6,882 nt of DNA, taken from JBBCJT01 sp037190665. GTDB taxonomy: Bacteria; Pseudomonadota; Alphaproteobacteria; Acetobacterales; Acetobacteraceae. This document shows, one piece after another, positions 1 through 5,820 of this stretch. The translations under genes were made by a program, and so were the position numbers. The stretch is taken from contig JBBCJT010000253.1 of NCBI GenBank assembly GCA_037190665.1, forward strand, positions 1 through 6,882, given 5' to 3'. The notes under the pieces were generated by a model. The model did not search any database, was not told the origin of the DNA, and saw only the letters and a list, made by a program, of their open reading frames with translations. Positions within the stretch are counted from its first letter, which is position 1; each line of letters opens with the position of its first letter.

Positions 1-43
1 CTGGCGACCGACCTGCTGAGAGCCTTCCTAAGGGATCGCGGGT

Positions 44-115
44 CCAGGGGGCCGTGCCCCCTGGTGGGGTGAAGGGGCAAAGCCCCTTCCGGGGTTCGGG
101 GCGGAGCCCCGGCCT

Positions 116-120
<5 letters not shown>
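44..120. repeat. Cluster of three GC-rich hairpins (REP-like), overlapping the stop of the dioxygenase gene
   Basis: Three short inverted repeats sit back to back. Positions 44-52 and 56-64 (CCAGGGGGC/GCCCCCTGG) form 9-bp arms with a 3-nt loop. Positions 71-78 and 82-89 (GAAGGGGC/GCCCCTTC) form 8-bp arms with loop AAA. Positions 97-102 and 106-111 (CGGGGC/GCCCCG) form 6-bp arms with loop GGA. The last two are enclosed by an outer pair, GGTGAAGG at 68-75 and CCTTCACC at 113-120, so a branched structure is possible. The stop codon of the dioxygenase gene (118-116) lies in the outer arm. There is no T-run on either side, so this is not a classic intrinsic terminator, though it could stabilise or end the transcript. 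Positions 1-43 hold nothing I can name. Confidence 0.75.
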
Positions 121-835
<715 letters not shown>

Positions 836-877
836 GGGCCGATCTCGCCACGGCGAAGGGCACGCTGCCAGTTGCTT

Positions 878-916
878 GCGCGATTGGTCCGTTCCGGCCG
901 GCCGGACCAATCGCGC
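878..916. promoter_or_regulatory. Perfect palindrome upstream of the dioxygenase gene (candidate operator or leader hairpin)
   Basis: Left arm 878-891 is GCGCGATTGGTCCG and right arm 903-916 is its exact reverse complement, a 14-bp match around an 11-nt spacer that itself contains the palindrome CCGGCCGG (894-901). It lies 43-81 nt upstream of the chosen dioxygenase ATG. It is unlike the CCCTCTCCCGCC palindromes further upstream. No T-run follows on either strand, so a terminator is unlikely. A binding site for a dimeric regulator of the dioxygenase gene, or a leader hairpin in its mRNA, would both fit. Only the symmetry is observed, and the function is inferred. Confidence 0.5.
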
Positions 917-1044
917 GCGGCGCTGTCGGATGGTGCGTGCGGGAGGGATGCGGGAGACGCTGGGTGCATCATCCGGCGGACGATGTCGCCTTCCAACTGA
1001 AGGCGTTGCCCTGCGACTGGTTGCAAGGACCGTCGTGCAATGTC

Positions 1045-1153
1045 CCCTCTCCCGCCCGGCGGGAGAGGGAGGGGCCCGCGCTTGCGCGGGAGGGTGAGGG
1101 GGTTTGAACGGAGACGAACCCTCGCCGTGGTGCTGGCGGGGCCACCCTCACCC
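1045..1153. repeat. REP-like palindrome cluster
   Basis: Three nested or adjacent inverted repeats. Positions 1045-1056 and 1058-1069 (CCCTCTCCCGCC/GGCGGGAGAGGG) are perfect 12-bp arms around one base. Positions 1075-1081 and 1084-1090 (CCCGCGC/GCGCGGG) are 7-bp arms around TT. GGGTGAGGG at 1092-1100 pairs with CCCTCACCC at 1145-1153, enclosing a short GGTTTG/CGAACC stem. Palindromes of this shape are scattered between genes in many GC-rich proteobacteria. The same CCCTCTCCCGCC core recurs at 1157-1168 and, inverted, at 1322-1333, and a relative (CTCTCCCGC/GCGGGAGAG) lies at 1498-1517. Confidence 0.75.
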
Positions 1154-1156
1154 CAG

Positions 1157-1333
1157 CCCTCTCCCGCCGGGCGCAGGGCAATCGCATAGGGAATTTTGCG
1201 GCGGAAGAGGGGGCGAGAACGACCTGATTTCGATCTGCCGAGCGCGAAGAATACTGGCCTTCGACTTCCCCATCCGGCCATGCGACCGAAGGCAAATTCC
1301 ATATGCGATTGCCCTGCGCCGGGCGGGAGAGGG
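1157..1333. repeat. Long inverted repeat with 92-nt spacer (MITE-like or composite REP element)
   Basis: The left arm, 1157-1199, and the reverse complement of the right arm, 1292-1333, align over 43 positions with two mismatches and one single-base gap. Both arms begin with the REP core CCCTCTCCCGCC and continue through GGCGCAGGGCAATCGCATA, so the match runs well beyond the core. The 92-nt spacer (1200-1291) contains one small stem (CGAAG/CTTCG) and no open frame worth naming. The arrangement resembles a non-autonomous mobile element, or two REP-type elements in opposite orientation. No target-site duplication is visible at the ends and no transposase is present. Confidence 0.75.
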
Positions 1334-1500
1334 AGACCTCCTCCCACCGCTTTCGGAGCAGAGGAGGCGGAGTAAGCCGGCGCTGCGCCGGGCCGATCAG
1401 CGAACCACGCTACCCCGGTACCCGCGCGCCGGCCCTGCGTGGCGGCCTCGCTCGGCGGTCCCGCCGTGCCGGCGGGGATGTCCGCGATGGCGTGGATCTC
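1323..1500. repeat. Direct repeat copy A (partial duplicate of copy B)
   Basis: This segment matches copy B (1509-1718) from the shared start GCGGGAGAGGGAGAC, through CCACCGCTTTCGGAGCAGAG and a GCGCTGCGCCGGG block, to the shared end. The best part is 1453-1500 against 1671-1718, with 47 of 48 bases identical. Copy A is about 32 bp shorter because its middle lacks sequence present in B. Its last 48 bp duplicate codons 88-103 of the YdhR-like gene, so it carries a non-functional echo of that gene's end. The junction with copy B is a palindrome, CTCTCCCGC/GCGGGAGAG, at 1498-1517. Confidence 0.8.
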
Positions 1501-1508
1501 TCCCGCAC

Positions 1509-1718
1509 GCGGGAGAGGGAGACCCCCTTCCACCGCTTTCGGAGCAGAGGGGGCGGTGTGAGCGGGCGCTGCGCCGGGCTGATCAGCGAACCGCGCTACC
1601 CGCGCGTTGGCTTTTGCGTGGCGGCTTCCCGCGAAACCCCGGCTCAGCCGACAGACTGGCCGACAAGACCCGGCGGTCCCGCCGTGCCGGCGGGGATGTC
1701 CGCGATGGCGTGGGTCTC
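1509..1718. repeat. Direct repeat copy B, extending into the 3' end of the YdhR-like gene
   Basis: This is the longer copy. Its high-coordinate end (1718) falls at codon 88 of the YdhR-like gene, so the last 24 codons and the stop of that gene lie within the repeat. Compared with copy A it contains extra sequence around 1600-1670, including the gene's TGA at 1646-1644. TCTC occurs at both duplication boundaries (1497-1500 and 1715-1718), which would fit a short-homology duplication. That mechanism is an inference. Confidence 0.8.
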
Positions 1719-1979
1719 GAAATAGGTGATGCGCGGCGCCGCGCCGTAGCGGGCGACGATGCCGTCGTGCCAGGGGCCGCCGTAGAAGGCCCGCGCGGCG
1801 TCCAGGCTTTCCCACAGGTAAACACCCCCCGCCGTCGTGCCCTCCAGTTCCTGGATGAACTGCTTGCGGACCAGGCCGGGCGCCTCGAGGAACCCCGGCG
1901 CGATCTTGAGGAAATGCGCGCGGCACGCCTCGCGGTCGATATGCGGGGGCAGGTCGTAGATGACGATGGCGGTGATCAT
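1644..1979 (-). CDS. YdhR-like putative monooxygenase (dimeric alpha+beta barrel fold)
   Basis: The product is a 111-residue protein resembling the YdhR family of small putative monooxygenases, which form cofactor-free ferredoxin-like barrels. Recognisable landmarks are the N-terminal strand MITAIVIYDLP, the central PGLVRKQFI and TTAGGVYLWES segments at residues 34-58, AFYGGPW near 64-70, and RYGAAPRITYFET at 77-89. Family members normally end soon after the equivalent of ITYFET. Here the tail continues through AIADIPAGTAGPP, and codons 88 onward lie in a duplicated DNA segment, so the extreme C-terminus may be altered. I chose ATG 1979, which opens the conserved first strand and has GGGA 8 nt upstream. 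The frame runs back to a TTG at 2036 without family-like sequence. The ferritin-like gene ends 75 nt upstream, so the two may be cotranscribed. The substrate is unknown. Confidence 0.8.
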   Translation of the reverse strand: MITAIVIYDLPPHIDREACRAHFLKIAPGFLEAPGLVRKQFIQELEGTTAGGVYLWESLDAARAFYGGPWHDGIVARYGAAPRITYFETHAIADIPAGTAGPPGLVGQSVG

Positions 1980-2054
1980 GCGCAGGGTCCCGTTGCGATC
2001 GCGGCCGATGATTGCCGAAGGCCCTCCTGCCCTCAACCGCGGCCCGCCCGCCCG

Positions 2055-2918
2055 TCAGGCGGCCGCGCTGCGGGAGGCGTTCTCGTTCGCGGCGAGGTTC
2101 TGGCCGAGCTGCTGCTCGTAGCGCTTGCGGCGGTGCTGCAGCAGCCTCCACGACCCCCTGGCCGCGAGGTCGGAGATGCGGCCGCGCGGCTCCAGCCCGA
2201 TGGCCTTGAAGATCATCGCCACGCCGCGGTCCACATGGCGCTGCTTATAGTAGCCCATCGCCCGGCCCATGTAGTTGGCAAGGCAGCGCTCGTGCTTGTA
2301 GCCGAGCGTCTCCGGCTCGTTGCCGCAGTGATAGGCGTAGGACAGCTCGTCGTCCTCGGACTCGCCCACCCGGCCCAGCGCCACGCGCAGCCGCTGCAGG
2401 AAGGAGAGCTTCTCGCGCGCGAGGTAGCGGCGCATGTGGTCGTAGAACAGCTTGAAGTGCCGGTACTCGTCGGCCGCGATCTGCTTGCAGACCGCCTTCA
2501 GCACCGGCTCCTCCGTCGCCTCGCCGAGGGCGGTGTAATAGCTGGAGGTCCCGGTCTCCACGATGCAGCGCGAGATCAGCTCGCCGGTGCGGCTGCCGCG
2601 GATCGAGGCATCGGCCTTGGTGTCGATCTTGTAGCCGGCCCGGTAGCGGGTGAAGGCGGTCTGGAAGTCCCAGGTGGGGTCGGCGAGCATCGCCCAGCGG
2701 CCCAGCGCCTCGCCGTGCTGGTTCTCCTCCACGGCCCAGTTCCAGGCGGCCTTCTGGAAGTCGGGGTCGTCGCGGAAGACGTTGGCGAGGTACTCGGAGT
2801 AGTCGTCCGCGTTGCGCTCGACCATCGCGGCCGCCTTGATCAGCGGCACCACATCGGGGTCAACCTTCGTGGGGTCGAACAGCGTCCAGTCGAGATCGTC
2901 GATCCGCCAGTGTTTCAT
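2055..2918 (-). CDS. Ferritin-like diiron protein (ferritin-like domain, acyl-ACP desaturase-type motifs)
   Basis: The product is a 287-residue, mostly helical soluble protein with a complete carboxylate-bridged diiron site: E34 (MVERN), E65 and H68 (EENQH), E121 (VETGTSSYY), and E151 and H154 (DEYRH). The spacing gives two E-x-x-H pairs, each preceded by a lone glutamate helix, as in ferritin-like oxidases. The EENQHG and DEYRH motifs resemble EENRHG and DEKRHE of soluble acyl-ACP desaturases, so an oxidase or desaturase role is possible, but the reaction cannot be read from the sequence. The start is placed at ATG 2918 (MKHWRIDDLDW), where family-like sequence begins. The frame extends to a GTG at 2996 with two more ATGs (2987, 2963), but those residues look like read-through of the spacer, and no start has a strong ribosome site. 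The C-terminal 30 residues are basic and then alanine/serine-rich. The gene starts 134 nt downstream of atpC in the same direction. Confidence 0.85.
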   Translation of the reverse strand: MKHWRIDDLDWTLFDPTKVDPDVVPLIKAAAMVERNADDYSEYLANVFRDDPDFQKAAWNWAVEENQHGEALGRWAMLADPTWDFQTAFTRYRAGYKIDTKADASIRGSRTGELISRCIVETGTSSYYTALGEATEEPVLKAVCKQIAADEYRHFKLFYDHMRRYLAREKLSFLQRLRVALGRVGESEDDELSYAYHCGNEPETLGYKHERCLANYMGRAMGYYKQRHVDRGVAMIFKAIGLEPRGRISDLAARGSWRLLQHRRKRYEQQLGQNLAANENASRSAAA

Positions 2919-3017
2919 GCCTACGCCGTGCAGGGGTGGGGGGAAGACGCCGGGCGCATCCATCAACCAGAAGGCGGGTGCGGCCATGCGCCGCACCCTG
3001 TATCTTCATGTCTGGTG

Positions 3018-3048
3018 ATTTAAACGCGCCGGCGCAACCCCGCCGGCG
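3018..3048 (-). terminator. Candidate intrinsic terminator after atpC
   Basis: On the minus strand, CGCCGGC (3048-3042) pairs with GCCGGCG (3033-3027) around an 8-nt loop, beginning 4 nt past the atpC stop. It is followed by CG and then TTTAAAT (3024-3018). The stem is strong but the T stretch is short and broken, so termination may be partial. It is the only such structure between atpC and the ferritin-like gene, which suggests the ATP synthase transcript ends or is attenuated here. I see no clear promoter for the downstream gene. Confidence 0.4.
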
Positions 3049-3052
3049 GCGA

Positions 3053-3475
3053 TCAGGCGGCTTCGGCCACCTGCGCCATGGTCTGCGCGGCCTGCAGCCG
3101 CGCCATCGCGGCCTCGATCGCGGCGGGGCTGGCGGCCCCCTGCCTGCTCACCGCGTCGTACTCCGCCTGGGCGGTGGTGACGCGGACGGCGGCCTCGGCG
3201 CGGGACAGGTCCGCCACCGGCACCGCCTCGTCGGCGAGGACGGTGCAGCGCTCCGGCGTGACCTCGGCGAAGCCGCCGGCGACGAACAGCCGGTCGGTCA
3301 CCCGCCCTTCGTCGTGGATCGCGATCACCCCGCCGCGCAGGGTGACGATCATCGGCGCGTGGCCGGGCAGCACGCCCATGTCGCCCTCGGCCCCCGGGAT
3401 CACCGCCATGTCCACCTCGCGGGACAGCAGCAGCTTCTCCGGCGAGACGATCTCCAGCCGTGTCTTGCCGGCCAT
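3053..3475 (-). CDS. atpC: F1 ATP synthase epsilon subunit
   Basis: The product is a 140-residue epsilon subunit of the F1 central stalk. It couples gamma to the c-ring and can inhibit ATP hydrolysis through its C-terminal helices. The N-terminal beta-sandwich domain spans about residues 1-85, with the typical PGAEGDMGVLPGHAP at 27-41 and FVAGGFAEV at 64-72. An alanine-rich helical segment follows to the end (about 88-140). The length is normal for the family. The ATG is 4 nt after the atpD stop, and AGGCGG inside the end of atpD lies 9 nt upstream of it, so translation is probably coupled. It is the last gene of the operon, as expected in alphaproteobacteria, and a hairpin follows. Confidence 0.97.
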   Translation of the reverse strand: MAGKTRLEIVSPEKLLLSREVDMAVIPGAEGDMGVLPGHAPMIVTLRGGVIAIHDEGRVTDRLFVAGGFAEVTPERCTVLADEAVPVADLSRAEAAVRVTTAQAEYDAVSRQGAASPAAIEAAMARLQAAQTMAQVAEAA

Positions 3476-3479
3476 CGGA

Positions 3480-4901
3480 TCAGGCCGCCTGCTTGAGGGT
3501 CTCGCCCTTCTTCACCGCCTCTTCGATGGTGCCGACCATGTAGAAGGCGGCCTCGGGCAGGTGGTCGTACTCGCCGGCCACGATCGCCTTGAAGCCCTTG
3601 ATCGTGTCCTTCAGCTCGACGAAGGCGCCGGGCTGGCCGGTGAACACCTCGGCGACGTGGAAGGGCTGCGACAGGAAGCGCTGGATCTTGCGCGCGCGCG
3701 CCACGATCAGCTTGTCCTCTTCCGACAGCTCGTCCATGCCCAGGATGGCGATGATGTCCTGCAGCGACTTGTAGGTCTGCAGGATGCGCTGCACGTCGCG
3801 CGCCACCTGATAGTGCTCCTCGCCCACGATCCGCGGGTCGAGCGAGCGGGAGGTGGAGTCGAGCGGGTCCACGGCCGGGTAGATGCCGATCTCCGTCAGC
3901 GCGCGCGACAGCACCGTGGTGGCGTCGAGGTGCGCGAAGGAGGTGGCGGGTGCGGGGTCGGTCAGGTCGTCGGCGGGCACGTAGATCGCCTGCACCGAGG
4001 TGATCGAGCCCTTCTTGGTGGACGTGATGCGCTCCTGCAGCGCGCCCATGTCGGTGGCCAGCGTCGGCTGGTAGCCCACCGCGGAGGGGATGCGGCCCAG
4101 CAGCGCGGACACTTCGGCGCCGGCCTGGGTGAAGCGGAAGATGTTGTCCACGAAGAACAGCACGTCCTGGCCTTCGGCGTCGCGGAAGTACTCGGCGACG
4201 GTCAGCCCGGACAGCGCGACGCGGGCGCGCGCACCCGGCGGCTCGTTCATCTGGCCGTACACCAGCGCGGCCTTGGAGCCCGGGCCGTCCAGCTTGATGA
4301 CGCCGGATTCGATCATCTCGTGGTAGAGGTCGTTGCCCTCACGGGTCCGCTCGCCCACGCCCGCGAACACGGAATAGCCGCCGTGCTTCTTCGCGACGTT
4401 GTTGATCAGCTCCATGATCGTGACGGTCTTGCCCACGCCGGCGCCGCCGAACAGGCCGATCTTGCCGCCCTTCAGGTACGGAGCCAGCAGGTCGACGACC
4501 TTGATGCCGGTGATCAGGATCTCCGCCGAGGTGGCCTGGTCCTCGAAGGACGGCGCCGGGCGGTGGATCGGGTAGTGGTCGGTGGCGTCGACCGCGCCGC
4601 GCTCGTCGATCGGCTCGCCGATCACGTTCAGGATGCGGCCCAGCGTGCCGGGGCCCACGGGCATGGTGATCGGCTTGCCGGTGTCCTCGACCTCGGACCC
4701 GCGGGTCAGGCCGTCGGTGCTGTCCATGGCGATGCAGCGCACGGTGCGCTCGCCCAGCTCCTGCGACACTTCCAGCACCAGCGTGCGGTCGCCGACCTTC
4801 ACCGTCAGCGCGTTCAGGATGAACGGCAGCTCGCCCTCGAACTGCACGTCCACGACCGCACCCAGCACCTGGCTGACCCGGCCGACATTGTTGGTTGCCA
4901 T
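3480..4901 (-). CDS. atpD: F1 ATP synthase catalytic beta subunit
   Basis: The product is a complete 473-residue beta subunit, the catalytic subunit that makes ATP from ADP and phosphate in the F1 head on the cytoplasmic side of the inner membrane. The N-terminal barrel covers about residues 1-80. Walker A is GGAGVGKT at 152-159, the catalytic glutamate is E184 in GERTREGND, and Walker B is DVLFFVDN at 246-253. The alpha/beta signature PAVDPLDSTS is at 342-351. The DELSEED-type loop that contacts gamma is DELSEED at 390-396. All key residues are present. The start is well supported by AGGAG at 4912-4908, 6 nt before the ATG, in the 16-nt gap after atpG. Confidence 0.99.
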   Translation of the reverse strand: MATNNVGRVSQVLGAVVDVQFEGELPFILNALTVKVGDRTLVLEVSQELGERTVRCIAMDSTDGLTRGSEVEDTGKPITMPVGPGTLGRILNVIGEPIDERGAVDATDHYPIHRPAPSFEDQATSAEILITGIKVVDLLAPYLKGGKIGLFGGAGVGKTVTIMELINNVAKKHGGYSVFAGVGERTREGNDLYHEMIESGVIKLDGPGSKAALVYGQMNEPPGARARVALSGLTVAEYFRDAEGQDVLFFVDNIFRFTQAGAEVSALLGRIPSAVGYQPTLATDMGALQERITSTKKGSITSVQAIYVPADDLTDPAPATSFAHLDATTVLSRALTEIGIYPAVDPLDSTSRSLDPRIVGEEHYQVARDVQRILQTYKSLQDIIAILGMDELSEEDKLIVARARKIQRFLSQPFHVAEVFTGQPGAFVELKDTIKGFKAIVAGEYDHLPEAAFYMVGTIEEAVKKGETLKQAA

Positions 4902-4917
4902 CGTTTGCTCCTGAAGC

Positions 4918-5805
4918 TCAGACCGCCTCGGCGCCCGAGATGATCTCGATGAGTTCCTTGGTGATGTTCGCCTGGCGCGTCCGGTTGTAGGTCAGCGTCA
5001 GGCGATTGATCATGTCGCCCGCATTGCGCGTGGCGTTGTCCATCGCCGTCATGCGCGCGCCCTGCTCGCCCGCCACGCTTTCGAGCAGCGCGCGGTAGAT
5101 CTGGACGGCGAGGTTGCGCGGCAGCAGCGCCTCGAGGATCGCCTCCTCGGACGGCTCGAACTCGTACAGCGCGCGGCTTTCGGCCGGTGCGGCATTCTCG
5201 TTCTCCGCCGGCAGCGCGGCGGGGATGAGCTGCTGCTCGGTCGGGACCTGGGTGATGACGTTCTGGAAGCGGTTGTAGATCAGCGTGCAGACGTCGAACT
5301 CGCCTGCCTCCAGAAGTCCGGCGATGGTCTGCGCGATCGCTTCCGCATCGGAGAACTCGATCGACCGGCGGCCGACGAAGTTCATGTCGCTGTGGATGCG
5401 CGCGGCGTATTCGCGGCGCAGGTAGTCGCGCCCCTTGCGGCCCACCGCCAGCACCTTGACCGTCTTGCCCTCGGTTTCGAGGCGGCGGATCGCGGTGCGC
5501 GCGAGGCGGCCGGCATTGGTGTTGAACGCGCCCGCGAGGCCGCGGTCGGCGGTCAGCACCACCAGCAGGTGCACATCGGACTTGCCGGTGCCCGCGAGCA
5601 GCTTCGGCGCACCGGGCGCTCCCGCCACCGCTGCGCCGAGGGACGCGAGCATGCGCTCCATCCGCTCGGCATAGGGCCGCGCGGCCTCGGCGCGCGTCTG
5701 CGCGCGCTTCAGCTTCGCGGCCGCCACCATCTTCATGGCGGAGGTGATCTTGCGCGTGGACTTGACGGAGTTGATCCGTGTCCGGAGCGCCTTCAGGCTG
5801 GCCAT
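4918..5805 (-). CDS. atpG: F1 ATP synthase gamma subunit
   Basis: The product is a 295-residue gamma subunit, the rotating central shaft of F1. The N-terminal helix is typical (MASLKALRTRINSVKSTRKI, then TSAMKMVAAAKLK). The Rossmann-like middle contains TADRGLAGAFN at 85-95. The C-terminal helix carries ARMTAMDNATRNA (250-262) and the family signature ITKELIEIISGAEA (281-294). The segment around 198-212 is rich in A, E and N and looks like a variable loop. The length is normal for alphaproteobacteria. The ATG lies 15 nt after the atpA stop. The best ribosome site, AGGAG at 5822-5818, overlaps that stop and is 12 nt from the ATG, a rather long spacing that suggests translational coupling to atpA. 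Confidence 0.98.
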   Translation of the reverse strand: MASLKALRTRINSVKSTRKITSAMKMVAAAKLKRAQTRAEAARPYAERMERMLASLGAAVAGAPGAPKLLAGTGKSDVHLLVVLTADRGLAGAFNTNAGRLARTAIRRLETEGKTVKVLAVGRKGRDYLRREYAARIHSDMNFVGRRSIEFSDAEAIAQTIAGLLEAGEFDVCTLIYNRFQNVITQVPTEQQLIPAALPAENENAAPAESRALYEFEPSEEAILEALLPRNLAVQIYRALLESVAGEQGARMTAMDNATRNAGDMINRLTLTYNRTRQANITKELIEIISGAEAV

Positions 5806-5820
5806 GGGCTGGCTCGGCTC

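Larger units (their letters stand above)
836..1643. other. Repeat-filled intergenic stretch without a credible gene
   Basis: This stretch separates the YdhR-like gene from the dioxygenase gene. From low to high coordinates it holds a 14-bp-arm palindrome (878-916), a small hairpin with 7-bp arms (987-993 and 999-1005), REP-like palindromes (1045-1153), a long inverted repeat (1157-1333) and most of two direct repeat copies (1323-1718). Open frames cross it on both strands, including one of 532 codons on the minus strand (2151-553) and one of 639 on the plus strand (1104-3023). Their products are rich in P, R, A and G, repeat the same peptide segments because the DNA is repeated, and run across real genes out of frame. 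I read them as artefacts of high GC. I see no tRNA, no convincing promoter and no transposase remnant. Confidence 0.7.

Noticed and set aside
1..43. Possible end of another gene at the left edge
   Set aside because: One plus-strand frame ends at a TGA at 17-19 and others stay open briefly, but there is too little sequence to support any call.
1157..1333. Target-site duplication flanking the long inverted repeat
   Set aside because: The bases immediately outside the two ends do not match each other, so insertion by transposition is not shown.
1323..1718. CRISPR-like or tandem-array appearance
   Set aside because: There are only two copies, they differ in length by about 32 bp, and there are no regular short repeats with unique spacers.
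2023..2028. Strong AGGAGG on the minus strand between the ferritin-like and YdhR-like genes
   Set aside because: No ATG, GTG or TTG lies 5-12 nt downstream. The nearest suitable start for the YdhR-like gene is 43 nt away, too far for this site to serve it.
2919..3017. Promoter for the ferritin-like gene
   Set aside because: GATACA-like and TTGCGC-like hexamers exist but not at workable spacing, so no promoter can be supported.
1104..3023. 639-codon plus-strand open frame
   Set aside because: It runs antisense to the YdhR-like and ferritin-like genes, both of which have recognisable motifs, and across intergenic repeats. Its composition is that of a GC-rich antisense frame.
3078..4943. 621-codon plus-strand open frame
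   Set aside because: It lies antisense to atpC and atpD, which are unmistakable. Its product shows the D/H/R/L/V-rich pattern of an antisense frame.
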